From Acetobacter sp. (lineage in GTDB: Bacteria; Pseudomonadota; Alphaproteobacteria; Acetobacterales; Acetobacteraceae), in NCBI RefSeq assembly GCF_022483985.1, contig NZ_JAKVME010000001.1, positions 1,488,001 through 1,552,000 on the forward strand: a DNA stretch of 64,000 bases, in the 5' to 3' direction. Each line of letters opens with the position of its first letter. Position 1 is the stretch's first letter. Shown here one piece after another: positions 33,291 through 42,638 of this stretch. A program made the translations under genes and the position numbers. The notes beneath the pieces are model-generated. The model was not told the DNA's origin. It searched no databases and saw nothing but the letters and a program-made list of their open reading frames with translations.

Positions 33291-34284
33291 CCCCACCTCG
33301 CCCACGGACAGCCTCTCACACACGCTTCCGGACGAATTTTCCTTTATTCGTCGTCATTTCCGTCGCCTCGCCGGACGGGACGCCCTGGATCTCACTGACG
33401 ATGCGGCGGTGTTCACACCGCCGTCCGGAAAGCAACTGGTGATCGCCGCCGACGCCATGGTCGAAGGCGTCCATTTCCTCCCCGATGATCCACCCGACAC
33501 CATTGGCCGCAAACTGCTGCGCGCCAATCTTTCCGACATGGCGGCCATGGGTGCCCGTCCGTTCGGGTGGCTACTGACGCTTGCCTGCCCCAAAGCTGAC
33601 GGTCGTTACAATGACGCGTGGTTTGAAGCGTTTTCAGACGGGCTGGCTGAAGATCAGGCGCTGTTCGGAGTCTCCCTGCTCGGTGGTGACACGACCTCCA
33701 CGCGCGGCCCTCTGGTTCTCTCCCTCACCATTCTTGGCGACGTCTCGCCCAGCCACGCCCTGCGACGCAATGGAGCGCAGAATGGTGACGGACTATGGGT
33801 CACCGGCACCATAGGGGACGGAGCGCTCGGTCTTCTGGCGCTTCAGAACAGGGTTGCCGATTCCACAGGCTGGCTTACGAAACGTTATCGCCTTCCTCAA
33901 CCCCGACTTGGGCTGGATCTTTCGGGTATCGCGCATGCCGTGATGGATGTGTCAGACGGACTTGTTCAGGATATCGGCCACCTTGCACGGGAGAGCGGTC
34001 TGGGGGCTCGTCTCAATGTCGATAGCGTGCCGCTGTCAGACGCCGCACGCACCGTTGTCGCTGACGATGATGGCCTTGCTCTCTGTCTGACCGGCGGCGA
34101 TGACTACGAACTGTTGCTGGCTGTTCCGGATGATCAGACACCGGCCCTTCTGAGTCGATGCAGAGCCCAGGGAGTGGCTGTCACCCGGATTGGAGACTTC
34201 GTCAGCGCTCAGAAGGGCGTGCAGGTCCTCCGTCACGATGGCTCACCCTTCCCGCTACGGCGTCAGGGCTGGAGCCATTTCTGA
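33274..34284 (+). CDS. thiL: Thiamine-monophosphate kinase ThiL
   Basis: A 336-aa kinase that converts thiamine monophosphate to thiamine pyrophosphate. LTDDAAVF, VIAADAMVEGVHF, LLRANLSDMAAMGARP, SLLGGDTT, MDVSDGLVQDIGHLA and LTGGDDYELLLAV follow the ThiL order. It begins inside the end of nusB (17-base overlap). No TPP riboswitch is seen; the coupling to nusB probably sets expression. Confidence 0.96.
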   Translation: MTDRPDPTSPTDSLSHTLPDEFSFIRRHFRRLAGRDALDLTDDAAVFTPPSGKQLVIAADAMVEGVHFLPDDPPDTIGRKLLRANLSDMAAMGARPFGWLLTLACPKADGRYNDAWFEAFSDGLAEDQALFGVSLLGGDTTSTRGPLVLSLTILGDVSPSHALRRNGAQNGDGLWVTGTIGDGALGLLALQNRVADSTGWLTKRYRLPQPRLGLDLSGIAHAVMDVSDGLVQDIGHLARESGLGARLNVDSVPLSDAARTVVADDDGLALCLTGGDDYELLLAVPDDQTPALLSRCRAQGVAVTRIGDFVSAQKGVQVLRHDGSPFPLRRQGWSHF

Positions 34285-34508
34285 TCCGGCCTGTTGCAAG
34301 CCCAGCGAAAATGGTGAGAGCCTTCGGAGAAACTGACCTTGCTCCCTACCCGTTCTTCAGGAACAGGACATATTGTCTCAACCGCAAGAAACCTTGATGC
34401 TCAGCACCATTAAATGCTGAATTAAAAACACACCTAAAAATGGAAATAAAAAATTATCTATTTAGATTTTATACTGGACTGAATTGACAGGTTTAAGGAC
34501 AGTATAAA

Positions 34509-36209
34509 ATGTTAAAATCTTGGCCCGGTGGCTGGGCGGATGCGAAAGCAACACTGGCAGCGCTCCGACAGTCATTTGCGGTCATCGAGTTTGACACCCG
34601 GGGCATTATCCTAAGCGCGAACGAAAATTTCTGTCACGCAATGGGGTATAAATCCGAGGAACTCATCGGTCGGCATCACAGTATTTTTGCCGAACCGGAT
34701 TACGCCAGCAGTCCGGAATATCGTGCTTTCTGGGAGAAGCTGGCCAGTGGCGAATGCGTGACTGGTGAGTGTGTGCGTATCGGAAAAGATGGCAATGAGG
34801 TCTGGTTGCAGGCGTCCTACTCCCCTGTGCGTGACGTCTCCGGCAACGTGTACAAGATCGTAAAGCTTGCATCCGTCATTACCGGCTCCGTTATGGAAGC
34901 AACCGATTCCAAAGGAAAGCTGGAGGCGCTTTCCCGTGTGCAGGCCGTTATCGAATTTCTGCCTGATGGCACGATCATGACGGCCAATAAAAATTTTCTG
35001 AAAACTGTCGCTTACGATCTTCAGGAAATACAAGGACGTCATCACAGCATGTTTGTTGAAACGAGTGTCGCGAAGACATCCGAATATGCCGCTTTCTGGG
35101 ACAAGCTGCGAGCCGGTGAATTTGTGTCTTCCGAGTGCAAGCGGATCGGCAAGAATGGCAAGGAAATCTGGTTGCAGACCTCCTACAATCCGATTTTTGA
35201 CCGGAAAGGCCGTATTATCAAGGTCGTCAAGTTCGCCACCGACATTACCCGACGCGTACAGGCCATCAATGAAATCGAGCATGGCCTGAAGAAGCTGGCC
35301 AGCAATACACTCAATTACCGCCTCACCACACCAATCGACAGCACTTACGAAGGTCTCCGGCACGACTTCAACAAGGCCATCCAGAACCTCGATCAGACCA
35401 TTGGCGCCATTTCCTCTTCGGTCACGACAGTTGGCCGGGGAGCTGACGAGATTACCACAGCCTCGGTCGATCTGGCCCAGCGCACGGAAACGCAGGCTGT
35501 CAGTCTGGAAGAAACAGCCTCCCGTCTCAACCAGCTTACAAATGCCGTGACCCGGAGCGCTGACGGCGCCAAGGATGCGTCCACCCTTGCATCCAACGTC
35601 CGCACCAATGCCGCCAGATCCGGCGAGGTTGTGAACAACGCTGTCAAGGCCATGGAGCAGATCAGAAACACTTCACAGTCAATTTCGCAGATTGTCGGCA
35701 TGATTGATGAAATTGCCTTTCTGACCAACATGCTGTCGCTGAATGCCGCTGTTGAGGCAGCACGTGCGGGTGAGGCTGGAGTGGGTTTCTCCGTGGTCGC
35801 TTCCGAAGTCCGTCAGCTCGCGAAACGCTCCGCCGACGCTTCAAAACAGATCAGGGACTTGATTTCCAGTTCCGACATTCAGGTTCAGCGGGGTGTTGAA
35901 ATGGTGGGAACCGCTGGCAAAGCCCTGCAGTCCATCATGGCCGAGATGTTCCATATGGATAATCTGATGTCTGACATCGCCACAGGCGCCCAGGAACAGG
36001 CACAGGGGTTGGCACAGATCAATGAGTCTGTGAGCAAGCTTGACCACATGACCCAGAAGAATGCGGCGATGGCAACGCAAAGCACAAAAGCCGCAAACGC
36101 TCTGGACGGTCAGGCAAAACGACTTGAGAGACTTACTGGAAATTTCAAAATCACTTCATCCGGTGAAACTTTAGCACAGATATTTACGCCTGAACTGTGT
36201 GGTGTTTAG
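34509..36209 (+). CDS. Cytoplasmic methyl-accepting chemotaxis protein with two PAS domains
   Basis: A 566-aa chemoreceptor with no transmembrane segments. Two tandem PAS domains (about 18-125 and 138-247) are close relatives of each other ([25 protein letters not shown] and [24 protein letters not shown], both with GRHHS and [16 protein letters not shown]). A linker helix and a HAMP-like stretch (about 248-310) lead to the signalling domain (about 330-540) with the hairpin tip [31 protein letters not shown] in parts. No CheR-docking pentapeptide end is seen. Such soluble receptors usually sense redox, oxygen or small metabolites inside the cell. AAGGAC is the ribosome binding site. No che genes adjoin. 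Confidence 0.92.
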   Translation: MLKSWPGGWADAKATLAALRQSFAVIEFDTRGIILSANENFCHAMGYKSEELIGRHHSIFAEPDYASSPEYRAFWEKLASGECVTGECVRIGKDGNEVWLQASYSPVRDVSGNVYKIVKLASVITGSVMEATDSKGKLEALSRVQAVIEFLPDGTIMTANKNFLKTVAYDLQEIQGRHHSMFVETSVAKTSEYAAFWDKLRAGEFVSSECKRIGKNGKEIWLQTSYNPIFDRKGRIIKVVKFATDITRRVQAINEIEHGLKKLASNTLNYRLTTPIDSTYEGLRHDFNKAIQNLDQTIGAISSSVTTVGRGADEITTASVDLAQRTETQAVSLEETASRLNQLTNAVTRSADGAKDASTLASNVRTNAARSGEVVNNAVKAMEQIRNTSQSISQIVGMIDEIAFLTNMLSLNAAVEAARAGEAGVGFSVVASEVRQLAKRSADASKQIRDLISSSDIQVQRGVEMVGTAGKALQSIMAEMFHMDNLMSDIATGAQEQAQGLAQINESVSKLDHMTQKNAAMATQSTKAANALDGQAKRLERLTGNFKITSSGETLAQIFTPELCGV

Positions 36210-36548
36210 GACGCCACTTAATCTATCTGCAAGGCAATCGGTATCCCTGTCATTATGCAGACGCTACTGGATTGCCCTTATTAATAAATAAAAATAGAAA
36301 TATGTACTTTTATAAAAAATTAATCTATAATTACAAATAAAATACCATTTAAAATAATTATAATTCAATTTAATTTTTATATAATTGAATTTATATTCAA
36401 ATCAAAAAATTTTTTCAAAAAACCTCGACGATGAATCGTCACTCCCCATAGATCATATCTATGAAAAATATTGACCATTTATACGTTACGATTCCATTAT
36501 GATATGTGAAAAAACAGTCGTCGGTGGTGTTTAGATAAGAGGCCCCAG
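36210..36548. other. Strongly AT-rich intergenic island with a hairpin
   Basis: The 339-base gap has a block at about 36280-36420 that is nearly all A and T, unlike the GC-rich chromosome around it. At its left end a stem GGCAATC / GATTGCC (36233-36239 and 36270-36276) is probably the chemoreceptor transcript end. The AT block could be a promoter region or nucleoid-protein binding site, or scar DNA of a transfer event. No protein-like frame is present. Confidence 0.5.
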
Positions 36549-37349
36549 ATGGATTGCCTGGAAATCACCAGATCAAAAATCGATATCGCCAGTCTTGTCG
36601 GATTATGGACACGTAGTCTTATTGAGTGGGCCGATGGCAGCCGTGATGAAAGCACCAAAGTCTTCTGGTTGCAGGGGAAGAACCATTTTATCGATCTTCG
36701 CCAGCCCGCGTCTCTGCCTCTTTTCCCGAACAAAAAATGCCGTGACGATCTGACGCATCAGGACTGTCTCGCTTTGTCCCGACAGGAAGGTTTTGCGGGA
36801 CATCTTCGAACGAACGGTGCCGCATACGAATGGGTTCGGCTGATCGACTATCAACCCGCCCAAAGTCTGGCTGATGCGGGGTTTCTCCATTGGCAGAACA
36901 ATATACTGGTAGAGACAGGAAGAGATCTGCCCTACACGGAGCACTGGCACCGTGAAAAAGGGTTTACCTCATCAATTCCGCTGAACTTTCAACTCGTGGA
37001 TAAGACCAACGGTTGCAGGGCGGCTTTTATCATGGTCGGACGCGATTTCATGTTCGCCAGAGATCGAAGCGTTTCTCTTCCCGCAGACATGACATTACAC
37101 CAAGCGGTCAGTCAGGCCTCGAACGAAAAGATCGCCCGCCAATTGATTGATTGTGAAATCTCATTTGGCAAAATCGCCGAGGCTGGTGGTCCACTCGTCA
37201 TCCACAATTCAACTCTACCGTGGAAAACAGGTTCATTATTCCAGTTTGATCTGTCGGGAGAAAACATCGTCACGATAGCCGATATCGCGTCCAATGGGAA
37301 AAACATAACACACAGATGGCATCGGATATCCACGGAAGGGAGCGAGTGA
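36549..37349 (+). CDS. Unrecognised protein, first gene of the 36.5-40.5 kb cluster
   Basis: A 266-aa soluble protein without signal peptide or membrane segment. Notable parts are IASLVGLWTRSLIEWADGSRDE, VFWLQGKNHFIDLRQPASLP, LALSRQEGFAGHLRTNGAAYEW, VETGRDLPYTEHWHRE and the beta-rich C-terminus. The repeated Trp and alternating strands suggest a beta-barrel (lipocalin-like or HRI1-like) fold, but I do not recognise the family for certain. The stop overlaps the start of the next gene (GTGATGG), so it is co-translated with the oxygenase, whose reading frame is broken. Codon use and GC are lower than the window average. Confidence 0.7.
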   Translation: MDCLEITRSKIDIASLVGLWTRSLIEWADGSRDESTKVFWLQGKNHFIDLRQPASLPLFPNKKCRDDLTHQDCLALSRQEGFAGHLRTNGAAYEWVRLIDYQPAQSLADAGFLHWQNNILVETGRDLPYTEHWHREKGFTSSIPLNFQLVDKTNGCRAAFIMVGRDFMFARDRSVSLPADMTLHQAVSQASNEKIARQLIDCEISFGKIAEAGGPLVIHNSTLPWKTGSLFQFDLSGENIVTIADIASNGKNITHRWHRISTEGSE

Positions 37350-38374
37350 TGGACAGTCATTTCACGACAATACCTGTCATTGATATGTCAGGGTTGAACG
37401 GCACGACCGAACAGAAGCTGACTGTCGTTGAAAACCTCGCCCATGCGGCAAGGCATGTCGGCTTCATGTACATCACGGGTCACGGCATGGAGCCTTCGCT
37501 ATTCTCCAATATGCTGAACGAAGCAAAAACCTTTTTCGATCTACCCATTGAAGAAAAAATGGCCCTTTATATTGGCTAATCCTCCAATCATCGCGGCTAC
37601 GTGCCACATGGCGAAGAAGTTTTCTCAGGCGGCAGTAAAGACCTCAAGGAAGCCTTCGATCTGTCACTGGATCTGCCTTCCGACGACCCTGACTACCTTG
37701 CCGGCAATCCCCTCCTTGGCCCCAACCAGTGGCCGCCCATTCCGCAGTTCCGTGAAATAATAACTTCTTATTACAACAGTGTTTTTAATGTAGGTCGTCG
37801 TCTGATATCAGCATTTGCCCTGGCTCTGGGATTGGACGCTGATGCGTTTGAAGCCAGCCTGACCAGACCGCCCAGCCAGTTGCGACTGATCCATTATCCT
37901 TATGATCCGACAGCACACGATGTAGCGGGCATCGGCGCGCATACTGACTTCGAATGTTTCACATTGCTGCGTGCAACGGCGCCCGGTCTGGAAGTCATGA
38001 ACGGTCAGGGACAGTGGATTGATGCTCCTCCGATCGAAAACGCCTTCATCGTTAATATTGGTGATATGCTAGAACTTCTCAGCGGAGGGGAGTTTATCGC
38101 CACATCACATCGGGTAAGAAAAGTAAAAAAGGAACGCTATTCGTTCCCCTTATTTTTCTCTCTGGACTATAATACACGAGTACAGCCGCTGCCCGGTCGG
38201 GAGAACCCCGCTCTCCCGACACAGAGCCTTCTGGCCGGGGAGCATCTTTTTGCGCAGACAGCCCAGATATTTACCTATCTGAAACAACGTCTTGCAGATG
38301 GAACCCTGATTCTGCCAGACTCTTCACTGGCGCTCTCCTCCTTTGGTCAGGAATCACGGCATCTGAACGCGTAA
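37349..38374 (+). pseudogene. 2-oxoglutarate/Fe(II) (isopenicillin-N-synthase-like) oxygenase split by an in-frame TAA
   Basis: The N-terminal part (codons 1-76: TTIPVIDMSGLNGT, HAARHVGFMYITGHG) and the rest (from codon 78) are in the same frame, separated only by TAA at 37577-37579. Full length would be 341 codons, the normal family length. The iron ligands are intact: His198-x-Asp200 (AHTDFE) and His254 (ATSHRV), and the 2-oxoglutarate R-x-S lies at 263-265 (RYSFP). The stop sits in YIG-stop-SSNHRGYVPHGEE, just before the conserved HRGY. A single-base change is the simplest explanation; sequencing error or readthrough remain possible. A restart at ATG 37601 lacks a ribosome binding site. 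It starts by overlap with the preceding gene. Confidence 0.85.
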
Positions 38375-38430
38375 CGCCATAATAGTTTTTCGCTTTTCTG
38401 TCGGCGACAGTCTTTTCAAATCGGAACGGA

Positions 38431-39423
38431 ATGAAGGTGAAAACACAAAAGGTCGTCTCTCCCACAGAACAGACCCTCAAGGCCTTTATCCGTAAGGTTG
38501 ACTGGAATCTCTGTAGGGATTTTCTGGCTATTGTTGAATATGGAGGCATAGGCTCCGCTGCACGAGCAACAGGACGACAGCAGCCCAGTCTTAGCTCTTC
38601 TCTCAAGCGGTTTGAGAATCATATCGGTTTCACTCTCTGCACCCGATCAAGCCGAGGAATAGAACTGACACCATCCGGAAAGGCTGTTTTTGAACTGTGC
38701 CGGGAAATGGCCGGATGTGTCATGGCAATCCCCCAGCATGCGGCCGCCGCCGCCGGATGTATTGAGGGGACCCTGAGGCTCAGCATGCTCGCCGATCTTG
38801 GAATTCGCGCTGTTGATGACACCATCATCATGTTTCATGAAATATATCCATCCGTTTCCCTCCACATCGACGTTGCGCCCTGGCGTGACACAATTGAAGC
38901 TGTCGTAAGAGGGGATGCTGATATTGGCATAAGCTGCGACAATGCGCCCCGGGACACTCTCCGTTATGTGCTGATGGGATGCGAAAAGCAGCAGCTTTAT
39001 TGTCACGCTTCCTCCAGCATCTTTCAGGAGCTGCAATCGCTTCTTTCTGATCCCGGACAGTACAAACCTCAAGTTTTTTCGAAGTACAACTTCATTCTGA
39101 CCGGAAATGACGAGCCGCAGGAACTTTTTTCATTCCGGAAGCGCCATGGGCTGGGTCGCCATATCGGTGGGCAGGCTGACACGCTGAGCGAGGCGCGCCG
39201 GCTTATTCGCCTTGGTGTGGGAATCGGTTTTCTACCAACAGATTTCGCGGCCGGAGATGTCCAGACCGGACAACTTGTTCCGCTTCTGCCTGAGGAGATT
39301 CTTCCGCGTTATCCGATCTACATGATCACGCGCGCGGAGACCCCGGACGGCACTGCGGCATCCTTGATCGTGAATGTCATCATTTCAAGAACGGCAGGAA
39401 AGGAGATGCAGCAAAGCCCCTGA
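38431..39423 (+). CDS. LysR-family transcriptional regulator
   Basis: A 330-aa LysR regulator. The winged helix-turn-helix covers about 22-85 (WNLCRDFLAIVEYGGIGSAARATGRQQPSLSSSLKRFENHIG in parts) and the LysR substrate domain about 110-320. Unlike the classical opening, about 22 residues precede the DNA-binding domain; internal later starts would cut the helix, so ATG 38431 is retained. Most LysR proteins control neighbouring genes, here the oxygenase gene and the substrate-binding protein. It reads in the same direction rather than divergently. Confidence 0.9.
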   Translation: MKVKTQKVVSPTEQTLKAFIRKVDWNLCRDFLAIVEYGGIGSAARATGRQQPSLSSSLKRFENHIGFTLCTRSSRGIELTPSGKAVFELCREMAGCVMAIPQHAAAAAGCIEGTLRLSMLADLGIRAVDDTIIMFHEIYPSVSLHIDVAPWRDTIEAVVRGDADIGISCDNAPRDTLRYVLMGCEKQQLYCHASSSIFQELQSLLSDPGQYKPQVFSKYNFILTGNDEPQELFSFRKRHGLGRHIGGQADTLSEARRLIRLGVGIGFLPTDFAAGDVQTGQLVPLLPEEILPRYPIYMITRAETPDGTAASLIVNVIISRTAGKEMQQSP

Positions 39424-39490
39424 AACGCAGTTATCTGCTCGTGCCACCAACTCGTCATGCGACACCTTCATCCCCGAAAAAGGAACTCTC

Positions 39491-40468
39491 ATGAAGTTAG
39501 GATACGGACTTAAACGTCTTGCGCTGGCTCTCAGCCTATCACTGGCCACCCTCGGCTCGGCGCAGGCCGCTCCTCTACAGGTCGGTTTCAGTGACTGGCC
39601 CGGTTTTGTGGCCTGGCAGATCGCCATCGAGAAAAACTGGTTCAAGGAAGCTGGTATCGACGTCAATTTTCAATGGTTCGACTACAGCGCCTCGCTGGAT
39701 GCCTACGCGGCAGGAAAACTTGATGCCATAGCGGCAACAAATGGCGATGTTCTTGTCACGGGCTCATCCGGTCGGAAAAGCATCATCGTCATGGCTAATG
39801 ACTATTCTGACGGCAATGACATGATCATCGCAGTTCCGGGCATCTCATCCCTCTCCGAACTGAAGGGAAAGAAAATTGCCGTGGAAACCGGACTTGTCGA
39901 TCACCTCATGCTTCTGACGGCACTCAAGCAGGTCGGACTTTCGGAAAAGGACGTGACATTGGTCAACACAAAAACCAATGAAACACCGCAGGTTCTTGCT
40001 TCAGGTTCAGTCGCCGCCATTGCCGCCTGGCAACCTAGTTCAGGACAGGCGCTTCGGGAGGTTCCCGGCTCCAGACCACTCTTCACATCACGGGAAGCGC
40101 CAGGCCTTATCTACGACGTTCTGGCCGTCAGCCCGGAAAGTCTGAAAGAGCACAGAGAGGAATGGAAGCGGCTTATTTCAGTCTGGGACCGCGTGGTGGC
40201 CTACATCAGGGACCCGAAAACACGCGATGACGCCGTCGCCATCATGTCTGCCCGTGTGGGTCTTCCACCGGCAAGCTATACAAAACTTCTCAAAGGCACC
40301 CACCTGCTGACCATCGAAGGAAACCGTGAAATCTACAAAAGAACGGAGGGGCTATCCTCTCTTCTGGGTTCCACCCGCAATGCGGATGCATTCAACATCC
40401 GTTACGACGTTTACAAAACACCGCAGAATGTCCCGTCTTACCTTGATGCGAGCCTGATCCAGCCTTAA
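39491..40468 (+). CDS. ABC transporter substrate-binding protein, SsuA/TauA/NMT1-like (orphan)
   Basis: A 325-aa exported protein with a signal peptide (1-25, ending AQA). The domain is of the NitT/TauT-SsuA type: VGFSDWPGFVAWQIAIEKNWFKEAGIDVNF at the start in parts, YAAGKLDAIAATNGDVL, LKGKKIAVETGLVDHLMLL. Members bind nitrate, sulfonates, taurine, or pyrimidine-like thiamine precursors. A further characteristic is that no permease or ATPase gene lies alongside, so it must borrow a transporter or is a remnant. The start is ATG 39491, preceded by GGAAC; an in-frame ATG at 39374 lies within the LysR gene. Confidence 0.88.
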   Translation: MKLGYGLKRLALALSLSLATLGSAQAAPLQVGFSDWPGFVAWQIAIEKNWFKEAGIDVNFQWFDYSASLDAYAAGKLDAIAATNGDVLVTGSSGRKSIIVMANDYSDGNDMIIAVPGISSLSELKGKKIAVETGLVDHLMLLTALKQVGLSEKDVTLVNTKTNETPQVLASGSVAAIAAWQPSSGQALREVPGSRPLFTSREAPGLIYDVLAVSPESLKEHREEWKRLISVWDRVVAYIRDPKTRDDAVAIMSARVGLPPASYTKLLKGTHLLTIEGNREIYKRTEGLSSLLGSTRNADAFNIRYDVYKTPQNVPSYLDASLIQP

Positions 40469-40629
40469 CGGCCTTTCGCCCGGCATGTGTCTGAAATATA
40501 TGCAAACACATGCCTGGCTGTTTTGTTCGGGACGCAGATCTCATCCGGCTCTCCTAACATTGACAGTTTCCCTTATCGGTTCAGGATCAGGCGCAGACGA
40601 CAACGCTTTTCTGCCGAGAGGACACTGTC

Positions 40630-41310
40630 ATGAATTCGAGCATTACCCTGACCGCCGCCGATGGTCATGAATTTTCCGCCTGGCAAGCCGGAGCGCAGGA
40701 TGCGCCTTATGCGCTGATCGTGGTGCAGGAAATTTTCGGCGTAAACAACAATATCCGAAATGTAGCGGACGAATTCGCCGCTGCTGGTTTCTCGGTGCTC
40801 GCACCCGCTGTTTTCGATCGCGCGCAACGCAACGTCGAGTTGGGATACAGCCCGGAAGACGTGCAGGAAGGGCTTCGTCTGCGGAACGAAATCCCGCTGG
40901 CCGATACGCTCGCCGACCTCCATGCCTGCGTGCAACACTTCAGGCATCACGCCCCCCGCCGCAAGATAGGCATCATCGGCTACTGCTGGGGCGGTACGCT
41001 GGCCTGGGACGCCGCGACCCATACGCACGATCTGGGAGCCGCTGTCAGCTGGTATGGTGGCGGCATTGCGGCTCACAAGGACGCCACACCTCACTGCCCC
41101 GTGCAACTGCATTTCGGTGTAGAAGACACCTCCATTCCGCATCAGGACGTAAAAATCATCCGTGAGACGCATCCCGAAGTCGAGCTATACGTTTATGACG
41201 ATGCAGGACATGGTTTTGGAAACAGGGATCGTTCCAGCTTCAATGCCGACGCCAACCGTCTGGCATGGGAGCGCAGCGTCGAGTTCCTGAAAGCCAGCCT
41301 GCATACATGA
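40630..41310 (+). CDS. Dienelactone hydrolase family protein
   Basis: A 226-aa alpha/beta hydrolase. The nucleophile is Cys119 in GYCWGG, with the acid near FGVEDTS and the base His194 in GHGF, as in carboxymethylenebutenolidase. VVQEIFGVNNNIRNVADEFAAAGFSVLAPA in parts is family-typical. Related cytosolic enzymes act on various esters and lactones; no chlorocatechol genes adjoin, so the substrate is unknown. It is followed after 40 bases by a very small membrane gene. Confidence 0.9.
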   Translation: MNSSITLTAADGHEFSAWQAGAQDAPYALIVVQEIFGVNNNIRNVADEFAAAGFSVLAPAVFDRAQRNVELGYSPEDVQEGLRLRNEIPLADTLADLHACVQHFRHHAPRRKIGIIGYCWGGTLAWDAATHTHDLGAAVSWYGGGIAAHKDATPHCPVQLHFGVEDTSIPHQDVKIIRETHPEVELYVYDDAGHGFGNRDRSSFNADANRLAWERSVEFLKASLHT

Positions 41311-41350
41311 GCGGCCGTAAGGCCGCACAATCCGCATGGAGGACAAGCTC

Positions 41351-41542
41351 ATGCAAGGAATGACACCGGACTTCCAGAAACGGCAGATGCCTGTGGCCAG
41401 CCTGATCATAGCAGTGAGTGTCGCGGCAACAGGCCTGCTGGTCACACTCGTCAGCAGGGCTATGGGAAGCAAGGCCCCAACATCAACTAGCGCACCCTCA
41501 CGGGAAGCAGCGCCGGTTGCGAGCCCGCCTTCCGCCTCCTGA
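41351..41542 (+). CDS. Small single-pass membrane protein
   Basis: A 63-aa protein from ATG 41351, which has GGAGG about eight bases upstream. A hydrophobic segment covers about residues 16-38 (VASLIIAVSVAATGLLVTLVSRA), then a Ser/Pro/Ala tail. No function can be assigned. It lies 40 bases after the dienelactone hydrolase and shares its terminator. Confidence 0.6.
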   Translation: MQGMTPDFQKRQMPVASLIIAVSVAATGLLVTLVSRAMGSKAPTSTSAPSREAAPVASPPSAS

Positions 41543-41553
41543 CCCAAAAGCGA

Positions 41554-41576
41554 GGAGAGGCGTTATCCGCCTCTCC
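41554..41576. terminator. Terminator hairpin between convergent genes
   Basis: A 9-bp stem (GGAGAGGCG / CGCCTCTCC) with a 5-nt loop between the small membrane protein and ppk2. T-runs are short on both sides. Confidence 0.65.
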
Positions 41577-41587
41577 CCAGCCCGTAT

Positions 41588-42499
41588 TCAGTAAACTTCC
41601 GGCACGATCAGCGATTCAGGTGTTGGCTGACGCTCATAGTCCGGATTGAACTTGCGCGGCGGCAACTGCGCCAGCGGGCGTTCCACAGCTTCATAAGGCA
41701 CCTGTGAGAGCAGGTGATTGATGCAGTTCAGACGGGCTTTTTTCTTGTCCACAGCCTGCACGACCCACCAGGGGGCCTCTTCAATGCTTGAACGCTCCAG
41801 CATCTCTTCCTTGGCGCGGGTATAGTCTTCCCACCGGATGCGGCTCTGAAGGTCCATCGGACTGAGCTTCCACTGCTTCAGCGGGTCCTGAATACGGGCG
41901 TGGAAACGGCGCTCCTGCTCATCGTCCGTGATCGAAAACCAGTATTTCACAAGCTTGATACCGCTTCTGACCAGCATGCGCTCAAACTCGGGCACAGAGC
42001 GGTAGAACTCTTCATATTGGTCGTCCGTGCAGAAACCCATGACCCGCTCGACACCGGCGCGATTATACCAGCTACGATCGAACAGAACGATCTCACCGGC
42101 AGACGGCAGGTGGCTGACATAGCGCTGGAAATACCACTGTGTGCGCTCACGTTCCGTCGGTGCGGAAAGAGCGGCAACCCGGCAGATACGGGGATTCAGA
42201 CGCTGGGTGATGCGTTTGATGGCGCCACCCTTGCCAGCGGAATCACGGCCTTCAAACAGCACGACAAGACGGTAGCCGGTTTCCTGCACCCAGTCCTGCA
42301 ATTTGACGAGTTCGCCCTGCATGCGCAGAAGTTCACGGAAATAGGTCCGACGGAAAGAGCCGCCTTCTACAGCTTCTCCCTCAAAACGCCGGTCGTCGAG
42401 TTCAAGCTCAAACTCTTCGTCAATATCGTCGAGAATGTCCTCGCGTGTGCGAAGCCGCTCCTCGGCAGCAGACAAGGCTGTTCGTTCTTCGCTCACCAC
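41588..42499 (-). CDS. ppk2: Polyphosphate kinase 2 (PPK2)
   Basis: A 303-aa P-loop kinase of the PPK2 family, which uses polyphosphate to make GTP/ATP from GDP/ADP (or the reverse). Walker A is GRDSAGKGG (84-92), Walker B DRSWYNR (141-147), and RITQRLNPR and WKLSPMDLQSRIRWEDYTRAKEEM (lid region) are typical. The single domain and 300-residue length fit class I. It lies close to the phosphate transporter and porin, but with a 140-base gap and separate transcription likely. Confidence 0.95.
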   Translation of the reverse strand: MVSEERTALSAAEERLRTREDILDDIDEEFELELDDRRFEGEAVEGGSFRRTYFRELLRMQGELVKLQDWVQETGYRLVVLFEGRDSAGKGGAIKRITQRLNPRICRVAALSAPTERERTQWYFQRYVSHLPSAGEIVLFDRSWYNRAGVERVMGFCTDDQYEEFYRSVPEFERMLVRSGIKLVKYWFSITDDEQERRFHARIQDPLKQWKLSPMDLQSRIRWEDYTRAKEEMLERSSIEEAPWWVVQAVDKKKARLNCINHLLSQVPYEAVERPLAQLPPRKFNPDYERQPTPESLIVPEVY

Positions 42500-42638
42500 A
42501 GTTTCTCCTGCTCTTGATATTCCGATATCATCAGGACGATCCGGAAAGTTTCATGACCCATGATGTGGCAGAAATTCCTTGTCCGGTCATGATATTTACA
42601 AGAAATACTGAGAGATTTAACAGAAAATACACAAACAA

